A stretch of DNA of 64,000 nucleotides from contig BSYQ01000001.1 in NCBI GenBank assembly GCA_030272585.1, positions 3,596,001 through 3,660,000 of the forward strand. The letters run 5' to 3'. Below, piece by piece: positions 43,201 through 54,066 of the stretch. A model generated the notes under the pieces. It had not been told where the DNA came from, did not search any database, and saw only the letters and a program-made list of their open reading frames with translations. How positions within the stretch are numbered: the first letter of the stretch is position 1; each line of letters starts with the position of its first letter. The position numbers and the translations under genes were made by a program. This DNA is from Bryopsis sp. KO-2023. Taxonomy: Eukaryota; Chlorophyta; Ulvophyceae; Bryopsidales; Bryopsidaceae.

Positions 43201-44915
43201 CCTGATGTTATGGAATCCCAAGTAAACAGAAACTGTTTGTTATGTCGGTCTTCTTGAAATTTCGAAGGCTCAAAAATAAACAAGAATACCGTGGGAACTC
43301 ACATCGTATATGAGCATTGGCAGGCCAGGTCAAAATGACCACCTCCATTAATGGCAAGTTCATTGCCAGATCGAAGCACAAGCGACTGTTTGCGTAGTTC
43401 TTGAATATCTTCCAGCTGGAAGTGATCAGTCTGTCGCCGGCTGTGTTGTAGTATGCGACCCTTGACGCCAGCAGCATATCGAAGAGAAAGAAAGCATCGA
43501 TAGCATATGCAACGTATTGTATGGGACCTGTGTAGCAGTGACTTTCTCACTACGTGCCCTTCGATTCATTCGACGGACGAAAATCAAAGCTCTTGGTGCA
43601 AAAAGAGGTAGATTTGTATTTAACGTTTTGTTTTTCAAGCAGCCAGGGCTTATTCTGTCATCGCCAGTCAAGGCGGCGCAACGAACACATCTACTGAAAA
43701 AAAAACAGGGATCCACCCAGCTCGCCTCACCGGTCTTGTGCACTTGCCAGTTCGTGAACGCAACAAGGAAAGGGGAAATGTATGTGGAGAAGAGCGCCAT
43801 AAAGGGAGCTGTGTTTTGCCACACATAGTATCCAAAACTGTCTGGATCCACAATAAACCTTTTTCCAGCGATAAAGAGTGTGTAGGTCTCTGTCATCGAT
43901 TTCCCTCTTTTCCCCAACACTTTCGAGCTCGCCCTCCGCTGGATTCTGAAACCTGAAAGATCTTCATCCTCTTCATCGGAGACGTCCACCTATTGTATTG
44001 AGAATACACCGCAGTTTTTGCTCTGCATTGCATCTTCTGATTTGGTCCGTTTTGCTTCAGCAAAACTTGTTGAGGATTTTCAACACCACGAGAACCACCA
44101 GCCGACAAACTTTGGGGTTTCCTGTTTTTTAATGAACTTTGAATCCCTTCTAAACAATCGCATCAAGAATTAGATGATACCACTTAGACCAATGAAGAAT
44201 ACTCTTTTGCTTTCTCCCTAAACACATCCCATATTCGGGCCGCCTTTTCTCATGAATTAAAAATACATACAACAAAATAAAACACAAACAAACAAGATTA
44301 CGACGAAGTTGATTCCTCCTGTTAGTGATTTGGCTGGATTTTCGCCGCCAAAAGAAAAAAGCGCATTTCTTTCAAGGAACGACTTTTCAGCAATTGTGGG
44401 GGTAAGAAGGTCAACGAAAAAAGCGTCGTTTCGTGAAAGTCGACTGAATTAATTTCCCTGGCTTCATCCATTTCCCCATTTCACTTCGAGTTCACGGCAA
44501 TGCAAAAGAAGATATGCTCCCAGCATTTTTAGGGTTTCCTATCACATGACAGTCAACTGAGCAGGAATACCATCTCCGATGCCCGCTTCCATCCAAGACT
44601 GCGGCGTTTCTCTTGAGTGTGCGCGCCTGATTCATTCCATTCGCCTTCGCCACCCGGGCCATCTCCCTCAGCACCCCAATTTACATCAGGCACGCCATCA
44701 CCGTCGTTCGCCGTGTCCTCTAGCGGTTGAAGGGGTCCCAGTCTGGGCGTTTGGTACTCTCGAATAGAGGTCTCCGTCAGCGACCTGGGGCGGAATTCGA
44801 CTTGCGAGTTGGAAAGCGACGGGACCAGTGACGGAACAAAGTCCTCTTGTTCCGCGTCGCTGCAACCAGATGTTTGTTGCTCCTCCCCTTCAACGGGCAC
44901 CACCCTGTGCTCCAT
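40300..44915 (-). CDS. Voltage-gated potassium channel, AKT/KAT-like, with CNBD-like and ankyrin domains (825 aa)
   Basis: Exons: 44915-44571, 43989-43731, 43527-43303, 43182-43103, 42884-42732, 42590-42339, 42189-42025, 41941-41723, 41628-41446, 41313-41189, 40977-40738, 40531-40300; every phase agrees. An acidic 115-residue N-terminal region precedes S1 (FMALFSTYISPFLVAF), S2, S3, an S4 with few charges (LLVLLRLLRWEKIYKYL), S5 and the pore with TTLTTVGYGDF, the K+-selective filter. After the C-linker comes a cyclic-nucleotide-binding fold (EDDLSEAIYVIVSG, MSFGEE) that lacks the Arg normally contacting the phosphate. Two to three ankyrin repeats end the chain (KRTPLHIAASCG, RRTPLHICCADG). 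This is the architecture of plant Shaker-type channels in the plasma membrane. The first exon is assigned by phase and composition only and is less certain. Confidence 0.88.
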
Positions 44916-45968
44916 TTCGGCGAGAAGCTCTTCTGATCAACCGATGTCTCGGTCGATCGGTTTGTTCCCAAGGCAACTCTGTGTGTTGGCATTTCGAGCA
45001 TTGAAACCGCGGTGATATCGATGGGATGCCTTTGCTCTGTCTCGCGCGTTTAGTTTCTCGATTCGGGATCGTTGCGAACGGCTGGTCTAGTATCGAGTCG
45101 CAGTAGTTTGATAGAATGTCGACCCAGCCTTTTCTACTGGAAATTTGGGAATTGTTATACGAAGGGAAGCGAGGTGGCTCGGTTTATTGGAAGAACGGGC
45201 GTCCTCTCCGCACCCAAATATTACAATTGTTTAATATTCTGTAAGATATCCCGAAAACCTTCTTACAATTCATATTCATATTCAAGTATCTCTTCTTCAT
45301 TCTTAAGTTCCTTGAGAGCTGTTCTTAAAGCCTGGGCTTCTACGCATGTAATATTGATTGATTGATTGTTCTTAAACGTGCCCCAATAGTCAGTGGACCA
45401 CTAGTTTGTCGAATCCATCGTTTTGAACCACCACCAGAAAAAAAAGACTGTTTCAACAGCCTCTCCGTGTCGTTCATTAGTTAAGTCCAACGTTCTAGAA
45501 CAACCCTTCTGATGTTTCAATAGAAGGGAAACCCATAAACACCGTTGGCGGTGACCCATAAACAAAGAGGATGAACTCAATGGGGGGATTTAAATTACAT
45601 TGACGAATTAGTGCAAGCAAATCTTGTAAACCTTGAAAGTTTTCAAGCCGAAATCCAAAAAGTCCCATTGACAAGTTCATGTCACGAGCATGAACTCCTC
45701 GAGGATTGACGACAAATGGTACCCCCTCAGTAGCATTGTTATCACCGTCGCTTTTATGCGGCCCCAGACTCATTTTCCCCCTTTGGTTTGAGCGGGCCGC
45801 AAAAGGACAAGTTTGAGTTATTCTAAGACTTTTCTGGGGCTTTGAACAGGACCATTTGATTAGAGTTGATGCCAATTTGGGGTCGCATCATTTCAGTGCA
45901 TCACCGAATCGATTTTCAATGCTTCGTACACTTTCGTTTTAGAATCGGCAGCACCCAGCACTTTTGAA
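44916..45968. other. Divergent intergenic region with one orphan open frame
   Basis: This separates the channel (minus) from the GlcNAc-1-P transferase gene (plus). A minus-strand frame at 45495-45875 has balanced composition (for example MNLSMGLFGFRLENFQGLQ) but lacks an ATG at its beginning and has no family I know; it may be a gene fragment. Short GATT tandem repeats occur near 45355-45368. Confidence 0.45.
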
Positions 45969-46160
45969 ATGCAGTGGTCTGAAGCCACAAAGCTTTGGGG
46001 CTTGGGACCACATTTATGCTGCATTGACGGGTCCATTAAGGTTCATCAGGTTCTGTTACGAAACAGAGTGACTGCGTGGCGTCTTGTCGCATTCCAGAAA
46101 CGAATCTCGCGGTCTTGTGGTTGTGGTGCTGGAGGTGCAAGGGAGGTGGGGGCAGCAACG

Positions 46161-47348
46161 ATGTCTCGCCGTCGAAATTTGATGGTGCTATCCACCATCG
46201 GCCTGGTTCCAAATATTTACATTTTCCTTCAACTGCAGCAGGGGCAGCTTCGTTACTCCATTCTTGCGAGCGCCTTGATAAGTTACGCTGGGCTGGTGAC
46301 GACGAAATGGCTGGTGCCAATTGCTCAAGGCTACAACCTGAAAGCTGGGCTTTTCGGCTACGACATCAACAAACGTGGGAGCGAAGCCGGCGAAAAGAAA
46401 ATCCCGGAAGCGCTGGGACTCGTGGTTGGAGTCGTCTACTTGGTGTGCATCATTTGTTTCCAGCAAGTGCATTTCTACGGCGCCAAGGGGGGCTTGGTGC
46501 TTTCTGAAGACGATACGACGGACTGGCTGGTCGATTACAACGCGGCTCTGGCGACGATATGCTTCATGCTGTTTTTGGGTTTCGCGGATGACGTCTTGGA
46601 CATTCGTTGGCGCGTCAAACTGATCTTGCCGGCCGTCGCCTCTCTACCCCTGTTGGTGGCTTATTCTGGAGGCACGGGCATCGCCACACCAAAATTCCTG
46701 CAAGACATTCTGGGAATTCCTGGATTTCTGGAACTGGGGATCTTGTACAAGGTCTACATGGTCCTGCTGACAGTGTTTTCCACCAACTCGATCAACATCC
46801 TGGCAGGGGTCAATGGGCTGGAGGTGGGTCAGACATACGTCATCTCCTGCGCCGTGGTGTTCTACAATTTGCTGGAGCTCTCAGGGCCGGCTGGGGAAAT
46901 CGCTTCCACAAGAAATGGGCATCTGTTCTCGATATTCACGATGGCTCCTCTGGCGACCACCTCCTTCGCCTTGCTGTGTTTCAACTGGTATCCAGCCCAA
47001 GTGTTCGTCGGGGACACCTATACATACTTTGCAGGGATGACGGTGGCTGTTGCAGGCATCCTGGGGCATTTCAGCGAAATCCTGTTGATCTTTCTGATAC
47101 CCCAGGTTTTCAATTTCGTTTATTCGGTCCCTCAGCTGTTCAAATGGGTGCCTTGTCCGAGACATCGGCTAGCGAGATATGAACCTGAAACACGGCTGCT
47201 CCATGCGACGCCGAATTGGAACCTAATAAATTTGACGTTGAGGGTTTTTGGCCCGTGCACAGAAGAAATGCTGTGCGCCAGAATTCTAGCCATGCAAGTT
47301 GCGTCCTGTGGACTGGGGTTCTTCTGTCGATGGATGTTAGCAACATGA
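46161..47348 (+). CDS. ALG7: UDP-GlcNAc:dolichyl-phosphate GlcNAc-1-phosphate transferase (ALG7/DPAGT1)
   Basis: This enzyme adds GlcNAc-1-P to dolichyl phosphate in the ER membrane, the first step of N-glycan precursor synthesis and the target of tunicamycin. From the ATG at 46161 the chain is 395 residues, close to the 400-410 of the family, with about ten hydrophobic helices. Family motifs are intact: KAGLFGYDINK, KIPEALG, the Asp-rich FADDVLDIRWR, NSINILAGVNGLEVGQ, FVGDTYTYFAGM and the C-terminal TPNWNLINLTLRVFGP. The frame is open 64 residues upstream to an ATG at 45969; that extension is Arg/Cys-rich and has no family counterpart, so I prefer 46161. There are no introns, unlike most neighbours. 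Confidence 0.94.
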   Translation: MSRRRNLMVLSTIGLVPNIYIFLQLQQGQLRYSILASALISYAGLVTTKWLVPIAQGYNLKAGLFGYDINKRGSEAGEKKIPEALGLVVGVVYLVCIICFQQVHFYGAKGGLVLSEDDTTDWLVDYNAALATICFMLFLGFADDVLDIRWRVKLILPAVASLPLLVAYSGGTGIATPKFLQDILGIPGFLELGILYKVYMVLLTVFSTNSINILAGVNGLEVGQTYVISCAVVFYNLLELSGPAGEIASTRNGHLFSIFTMAPLATTSFALLCFNWYPAQVFVGDTYTYFAGMTVAVAGILGHFSEILLIFLIPQVFNFVYSVPQLFKWVPCPRHRLARYEPETRLLHATPNWNLINLTLRVFGPCTEEMLCARILAMQVASCGLGFFCRWMLAT

Positions 47349-48235
47349 CTGACATGAGGTCACTGGGGCAGGGGCTGGGGCTGCAGTGGGAAGGAAGGGA
47401 AGCGCCTAGATTTTCAATTTCAAATGTTGGGGATTGGGATGGAAAAAGTTGGCTTTTTTATGGCAGTTTGGGGGTGGTGGATGGTCGACGACGGGTGGAG
47501 CATCAGGGGATGTGTGTCACTGATATAAGAAAGTTGACTGCCAAGGTGAATTAGATTTTAAATGGATAATGGATTGGTCAAAAGACTTTGGGAAGGTGAA
47601 ATTCATTTGAAACAGATTGGTCAAGAATTTTCTGTAGTGGGAAGGGAATTGCAGACAGTCCCATCTGTGTCAGAGCTCATAACCATAATTGTTCTGGTGT
47701 CCACTAAAAACATAATCTTTACATCGACACTCATTCTCGCCAATTTGAAAATCGTTCCACAGGCATCGGATGAGTCTTTTGATTACAATCCTTACAATCT
47801 TTGAGGTTCCATTTGACCACCAACACACCCTTTGTGCAAGACAACCCAAGGTAGTCCCTTCCTCCCATCGCATAATGGGATAAAACACATGCACGTACAA
47901 ATTTTCCCTATCTACAAAGCACCCCAACCCCGTCTCGAAACTGCCCTTCTTATTAGGAACCTTTCCCTGACATCTCGATTTTACTGCTCCTTTCTGACCG
48001 CCTGTCTGCCCTTCTTGGAGAAGTGTCAAGAGGAACATGCCGCTGCCGACCGGTGATGTCTGTGAAGATCGAATCCAATTTTCCACCGGATACCAGAGGA
48101 GAACTGGTCGGCCTCTGCATGACAGAATTCAATCAAAAAACCTTTCTTGCTGAAATCACATGGAAGAAAGTGGAGCAAGCAACCCAACCCCCCGAAAAAC
48201 GTACCACCACCACACACACGCACACATCAATGAGT
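47349..48235. other. Convergent 3' spacer
   Basis: It lies between the ends of two converging genes. A minus-strand open stretch at about 47960-48060 follows an acceptor (TTCACAG) and could be an alternative last exon of the LMBR1-like gene if the GTAAGC inside its final exon is used. Nothing else is supported. Confidence 0.45.
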
Positions 48236-51200
48236 TCAGACATTTGACAGAAGGAGGCTGCTTACTCTGGCATCAATGAGGGAGGCAAATAAGCCTTTGT
48301 TCCTCTGTGGGCTTCCATCAGGCGACCCAGGTATTTCCCCAAGCCCAGTGTTGCCCACAGAGCTGGTCGAACCGCCCAACCCATCCACACCTAGCGGAGT
48401 ACCCATTGGCCGACCGGCTTGCACAGCCTCTTGCTCCTTTCTCACCAGAGTCCTGCCCCTTTCCAAAGTCTCATCGTCCGTTATTTCCAGTGCGAATCGG
48501 AGGCGGGCTGGCAGCACCAAGGAGGCGACACGGTTCCAGACATCGCACAAGATCAACAAGCAATGCACCAGCAAGAATATGGGGAGCAGCGTGTTGAAAT
48601 TCTTTCCGAAAAAGGGCACGACTTTCATCGCACCCATCTGCTTTGTGAAAACCGTGGTTCGACCTGGAAAAAAGACGCAGCAGAGTAAGAGGCCATCCCT
48701 GTGGGATTGAAATCGCGCATGCAACGAACATGCATGTGTACATGCATATCATAACTTTCTCAACATGCAGCAATACAGAAATGGGCAGTTCGGAACAAGT
48801 AGAACAAGGAGAATCCACCCCCACCCCGCATAAAAATAACAAAAAAATAATAACAAAAAATAGAAAAACAGGACGAAAAATGTCCCAAAAAAAAATAACG
48901 ATACGTTTTGCCAACATTACCATTGAAACTGCGATTCATGCGGATGATATGGAGGAAGTTATAGGCCAAGGGTGCAGCAAAGCGACAAAGCAGTGCCCCA
49001 TTCAAAAGCAAGCTGAATGGTGGGGTTGCACCAGGAATCAGTTGATAAAATTTCAAAGCACCCAGGCTGAACAGAGAATGATAGGTGCAGAAACTCATGT
49101 ACGCCTTGATCCCAAACCAAGGTAAATCAATCAGAATATGAAGCAATTGATGATCCACACTGTATGTTCTATATTCCAATGCACCACCATTTCCTTTTTT
49201 TTGAACAAGTTGCATGGACTCTCGAGATAAAAGCATTGACTGCTACATATTGATGCACCCGATAAATCAACCCCCCCCTCCAAAAAAAAAAAAGAAAAAA
49301 AAAAGAGAAAATGAGAAATTGAAATTTAACCCGATGCTCTTTCAGGAAACTTAACACATATTATGTAACGATTATATTATGTAACTAATGTATCGGATCA
49401 TTTCTGACAACACCATTGTTCAAATGATGACTAAACTTTTTCCGAAGCATGCATGGAAATCTTGGTGGATAGTTGTTTTTTATTTGAGTCGAATGGTAAT
49501 GTCTGACTGGGCTCACCAGAGGGAACAACACAACCAGGTAGACCGGCCATTCCTTCTTCGTATCACGAATCAACAATGAAAAGGGAGACAGGTCGGGTTT
49601 CCTCTCCAGGGCGATCGTGACTTCGGACCACACCACGATGACTGACAGGGCAGCCAACAGAACCGCCAAAACCCTGCGAGCGACAGGTTTCAACACACAT
49701 CGAAACTGCCAGTAAGCGGAGTGCAGCCATGACTGGCCCAATGGATCTTGCTCCGTGGAATATCCGCTCTGACGCTTCAGGCAAATATCAGACAGCTCGA
49801 AGGCTCGTGTCACCCTGACCATGTACTGTGCCTTGGCCCCTTTTCATAAAATCCAACAAACAGGGTTTAGGAAATAAAACTTTATGATGCACTCATTGCC
49901 TCAAAATTGTTCGGCCATCACGCAAATCAACCCCAATCATCGGCATTCCGGAGCTAATAATAATTAATTAATTAATAATAATAGTAAATAAAAATATAAT
50001 AATAATAATTCCGCTACAGCAGACTTTCCATCGATTAACAGCCTTGCTACTAAGCTGGGTCGAGAATGGTTTCCAAGCGAAAACGAAAAAACAGGAAAAC
50101 GACCCCACTCCGAGGGGGTGATGTAACATGCATACCTTCGAATCCGTCCATCGCATTCTGCACGCGCTTTCTCAGCGATGCCAATTGTCTGATGTCCGTG
50201 GCGTATTCCAGATCGTCTGCACTGAGGTCGTTGAACTCATCGTGCACGGGCCGAGTTTGGCACAATTCCTTGGGAGCCGACGCATGCATTTCTTCTTGAA
50301 TATCGTCGATGAACGGTCGCAGTGGATCCCTCTTGGAAATCTGTTGCTTGGTGGCTTGAACGACCAGACACTGTGTGTTTTGATTTCAAGGAGGGAAAAA
50401 AACAAAGGTGTGCATATGTCAAACTACCAAAAAATAAATAACAAAAAATGCCCAAAAAATATCAGACGATTGTTTTTTGTTTTTTTCTTTTATGCAAGAA
50501 TGATTGGAGTCTGAAATGCAGGGAAAAAAAAAATTGAACAGAAAAACAGGGCACATGAGAGGAAAGAATTTGTACCACTCTATCGAGCTCCGCAATAGCG
50601 TCTTCCAGTTTTCCTGCAAGAACCCCCACCCTGAAAAGCACAAAAAATAAAAAATAAATCATAAATTATATATTTATCTATCTATATATATATATAAATA
50701 TTCCACTGCTGACCCCAACGCCGAGCAGGAGGAGGAGGATCAAGAATCACAAAAACATATATTCAGAATTCCAACTCCACCCAGTGGGTCTGACAACCCA
50801 AAACACAACGGCTGCATGTCATCCCCACCACAGAATGTACATCTTTCCACTTGCCTGTGCAGGCACCATTTCAATCGAATTTCAGGATTCGATCTTTGCC
50901 ACACATATTTTGGGACGGCAACCTGCAAACCAGAAGAAAATGATTTCGATTATGAGTTAAAAAGAGGTGCCAGGCTGGACCATAGCTTGGAATTTATAAA
51001 AAAAAAAAAAAAAAAACTAGTGGCTTCATACCAGTCCATATCCGAGAAGCAGCACCACCACCAACAGACCTGCGGGCACAGAATTAAAAAAAACAACACT
51101 TCAAAAAAAAATAAATAATAATACATATCTTTCTATTGCAGTCCCGCTTTCCTCATGCAGGAACAGAATCTTCCTGGCCATCAAAATTTCAACTCAACGA

Positions 51201-52899
51201 TCACACACGAACGAGGCATTTTTTTTTTTCAACGGAAACATAAAAATAAAATAAAAGGAATGTTGGTGACCTTTCAATTACCGAAAGTGTTTGCCAGGGC
51301 AATGCAAAATCCAGGAAGCGTTCCCATCCTCAAATGCCCCGTAACAATTACGATCAGCAAGCCTACACAACAGTACAATCATCAACCCCCTGACCTCCCC
51401 CCCCCCAAAAAAAAAAAAACCAAAAAAACCCTGAAAAAACCGCACTTTATTCAAACCCCATGCTGCTGTGGTATTCGAACAAGTGTCAGAAAAAAAAAAT
51501 ATTGCAGAATTATCGTCCTTCTGGAGTTTTGTTTTGAAGTGGAAAAAACCTTGCCTTGGCATGAGTCTCACCAATGCCTCCAAGGCCCCCCATCACAAAA
51601 TAAAACAGCAAATTGTCTTTAATGCTGCTCCGCACCCTGATCCCAACAAACAACCCAAATATTAAAAAACAACTTGATTCGTCAGGAAACTGTATAAAAG
51701 AAAACACATGGTTTCATTCCAATTACCGACTCTTTGCTGTTACTTTTCCATTTTCCCCTCTTTTTTTTGTTTTGGACTTCAGTATGTATTCGAGCGGACA
51801 AAAGCATTTGCCCCGATTTTAGACCTACTGTCCTAATCATGCTCATGAGTCATTTGCTCTTTTTTTTTGGAATTGCAGTCGAAACACCTCCACCAATATA
51901 CCATCAGGATAAAGACGTTTTTCTTTAATTATTATTTATTTTTTTTTTGCACACCTTCCTAAAAACGTGAAATCCCCTGCCTCCACGTATCCTTGAAACA
52001 AGGGTATTACCAGCCATGTCAAGACCTGGGTAGACCTGCCGGCGCAAACGCAACCATCCTCAAAACACACACACACACCCATGAAAAAATTCTCCCACGG
52101 AGGAATGGCATTTCTTGTTTGCATTTTTAAAAGCCCTTAACAAATGCAGACAGGGAAAAAGTAGCACACTGCAGAAAACCAGGTGACGACTAATGATAAG
52201 ACCTGTCCTTGTAGAGATTTCTATTTTGGGATGGGTGGGTGGAGCAAATGTTATGGTCCATCCCTTTCTTAAAGAGAAATGAACTGAGTCAAATCAAGAA
52301 TTAAGCGAAGAAATTACTACTGGTTCAGTCCCATTCCTTGGGAAAAACAGCGGTTGAGCAATGCCCTGGAAAAAACAAATTTTGGTTTCAAATAAAACCC
52401 ATTGTTTGTGTGCCCACCAATAAGAAATCTTCCACATAACAGAAATAGGCTCCGCATTCTTTTTCCCTATCGTCGCCCAGACGTCAACAGGAACGAGCGC
52501 AATTATCGAGAAAGACGTCAGCCACGCATAAGCCGACACCACCTTCACAGCCAAACTCGTTCTGGGGCCGGGATACCGACGGTATCTGATTCAAAAGAAG
52601 AAGTAAAAAAACAGGATTCAAAAGAAGAAGAAACAAAAACTGACTCTGCACGCGTTGCGAAAAAGAACAAAACCCATTGTGAAATATCGGGTTAGAAAAC
52701 AGATAATTTGAGCGACGCTTCGAGGTGCAACCCTGTCAGGCGTCCAGCCCAACGATCGAACAGAATACTGCAACCCCCCCGGTTGCAAACTGTCTGCAGA
52801 AACGACACCCCAACCAAAGTCTGAGGTATCTTGGTGTCCTTACAGCCAAACAACTCCCACAAGCACGATGATTAGTATCAGGCTGAAGAAAATCCACAT
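48236..52899 (-). CDS. LMBR1/LIMR-family multi-pass membrane protein, LMBD2-like (589 aa)
   Basis: Exons: 52899-52844, 52585-52418, 52035-51955, 51636-51572, 51362-51282, 51069-51032, 50922-50867, 50630-50576, 50370-50136, 49839-49517, 49104-48921, 48663-48236; phases match throughout. It begins MWIFFSLILIIVLVG, as plant LIMR proteins do, and keeps ALVPVDVWAT, ISYWSTQVLTWLVIPL, VEAGDFT, ALANTFG, GYGL, QISKRDPLRPFIDDI, FCTYHSLFSLGALKFY, LAYNF and FTKQMGAMKVVPFFG in family order. About nine membrane helices flank a central coiled coil. The family is implicated in receptor-like and membrane-trafficking roles; the plant-type members have no settled biochemical function. The C-terminal 60 residues are Gly/Pro-rich and variable. 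Exon 10's acceptor (AAAAG) is weak and was chosen because it alone keeps the frame. Confidence 0.88.
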
Positions 52900-54066
52900 G
52901 GTTCGTTTGTTTGCACAAGAGCAGCGTCTTGTTTTTTTGCTTCAGCTGAATGCCATGCCAACACTCTTCACACGAATGACGCAGCAAGCAAGTGCTGACT
53001 AATAATCTCACTACAATGTTGACTCCACTCGTTCAAATTGATCCAATCAAACCCATGTGGGTGTTGGTGCTCAATCCAATTGGATTACATTATAGCAGAA
53101 ATAACATGTAATCATTGATTGATTGATAGCAGAAAGAGGTCACAGCTTGTGGGGATAACCAACACAGAGTGAGGTTTTTCTTCCAGAACCATTACAGTAT
53201 GGCGATGGAGAGTTCTTCAGACTGACAGACACACCATCCTCCAGTAATTCATTGATGGATTGATTGAACCAAACCAAACCAAGGAAAAATAGCAAACCAC
53301 CACACAGCCACTTACACAGAGTCGGGCCCATATCGCCCATTTGCACATTGGAGGGGCTACATGGGGCGGTTGCCTTGATGCAACAAATTTGAACTCACAC
53401 AAAACACAAAGTTCTGAGTTACTTTCCGCAGGTTCCCTATCTCTTTAAGTACTCAAACCCAAGGGCCCTTGGCATCCACCCTTCGTCCGTGAGTTCACAT
53501 CCGATCTAGCCCCCAATGCCTCTCCGATCCCCCATGCGTTCCCCAACGACCCTTCCGCCCCTGCCCCTGCTGCAGCACCGACGTCCTTGAGCACGTGCTC
53601 CGTGAGTCGTCAACTGACTGCGTTCGCAAAAAGAGTAATCCTCAAGTAATTCTTGGAGCTTAAGCGACAGGGGCTGTGGCGTCTGTTGTTTCGCAATCGA
53701 TTGAGCGAACGGCGGGGCTGGTCACGGCTCCGTTTTGCCGTGTTGGTGGCTCGTTGGTTGATGACGGACACGGGATCAAGAATCGATTGCGTAGAAGCTG
53801 TGGGAGTGTGCGATTGGACCAAAGCGTGAGTCTTCTCAAGTCGAAGGAAGTACATCAGTCAGTCTCGGGGACGTGCACGAGTCACCTAAAAATCGAACCC
53901 CGTTACGTCGTGGCTTCGAGCCGAACACGGAAAGCCTCGGCGAAACAGGAGAGCATAACTGTCTTGCGCCACTTATCGCGCGTCATAAAGCCTCCGTCGT
54001 GGTTGCTTGGTGTTTCCCTACGCACAGAAAACGCAACCAGCGGTTCTACTGCGAAAACTGCCAGCG
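52900..54066. other. Divergent intergenic region
   Basis: This should hold the promoters of the LMBR1-like gene (minus) and the solenoid gene (plus). Open frames between 53676 and 54066 are Ser/Arg-rich and do not join in phase to the downstream exons. A short GATT repeat is near 53112-53127. Confidence 0.5.

Noticed and set aside
45495..45875. Gene on the minus strand between the channel and ALG7
   Set aside because: No ATG at the frame start, no splice partners and no family signature; kept only as a note in the intergenic entry.
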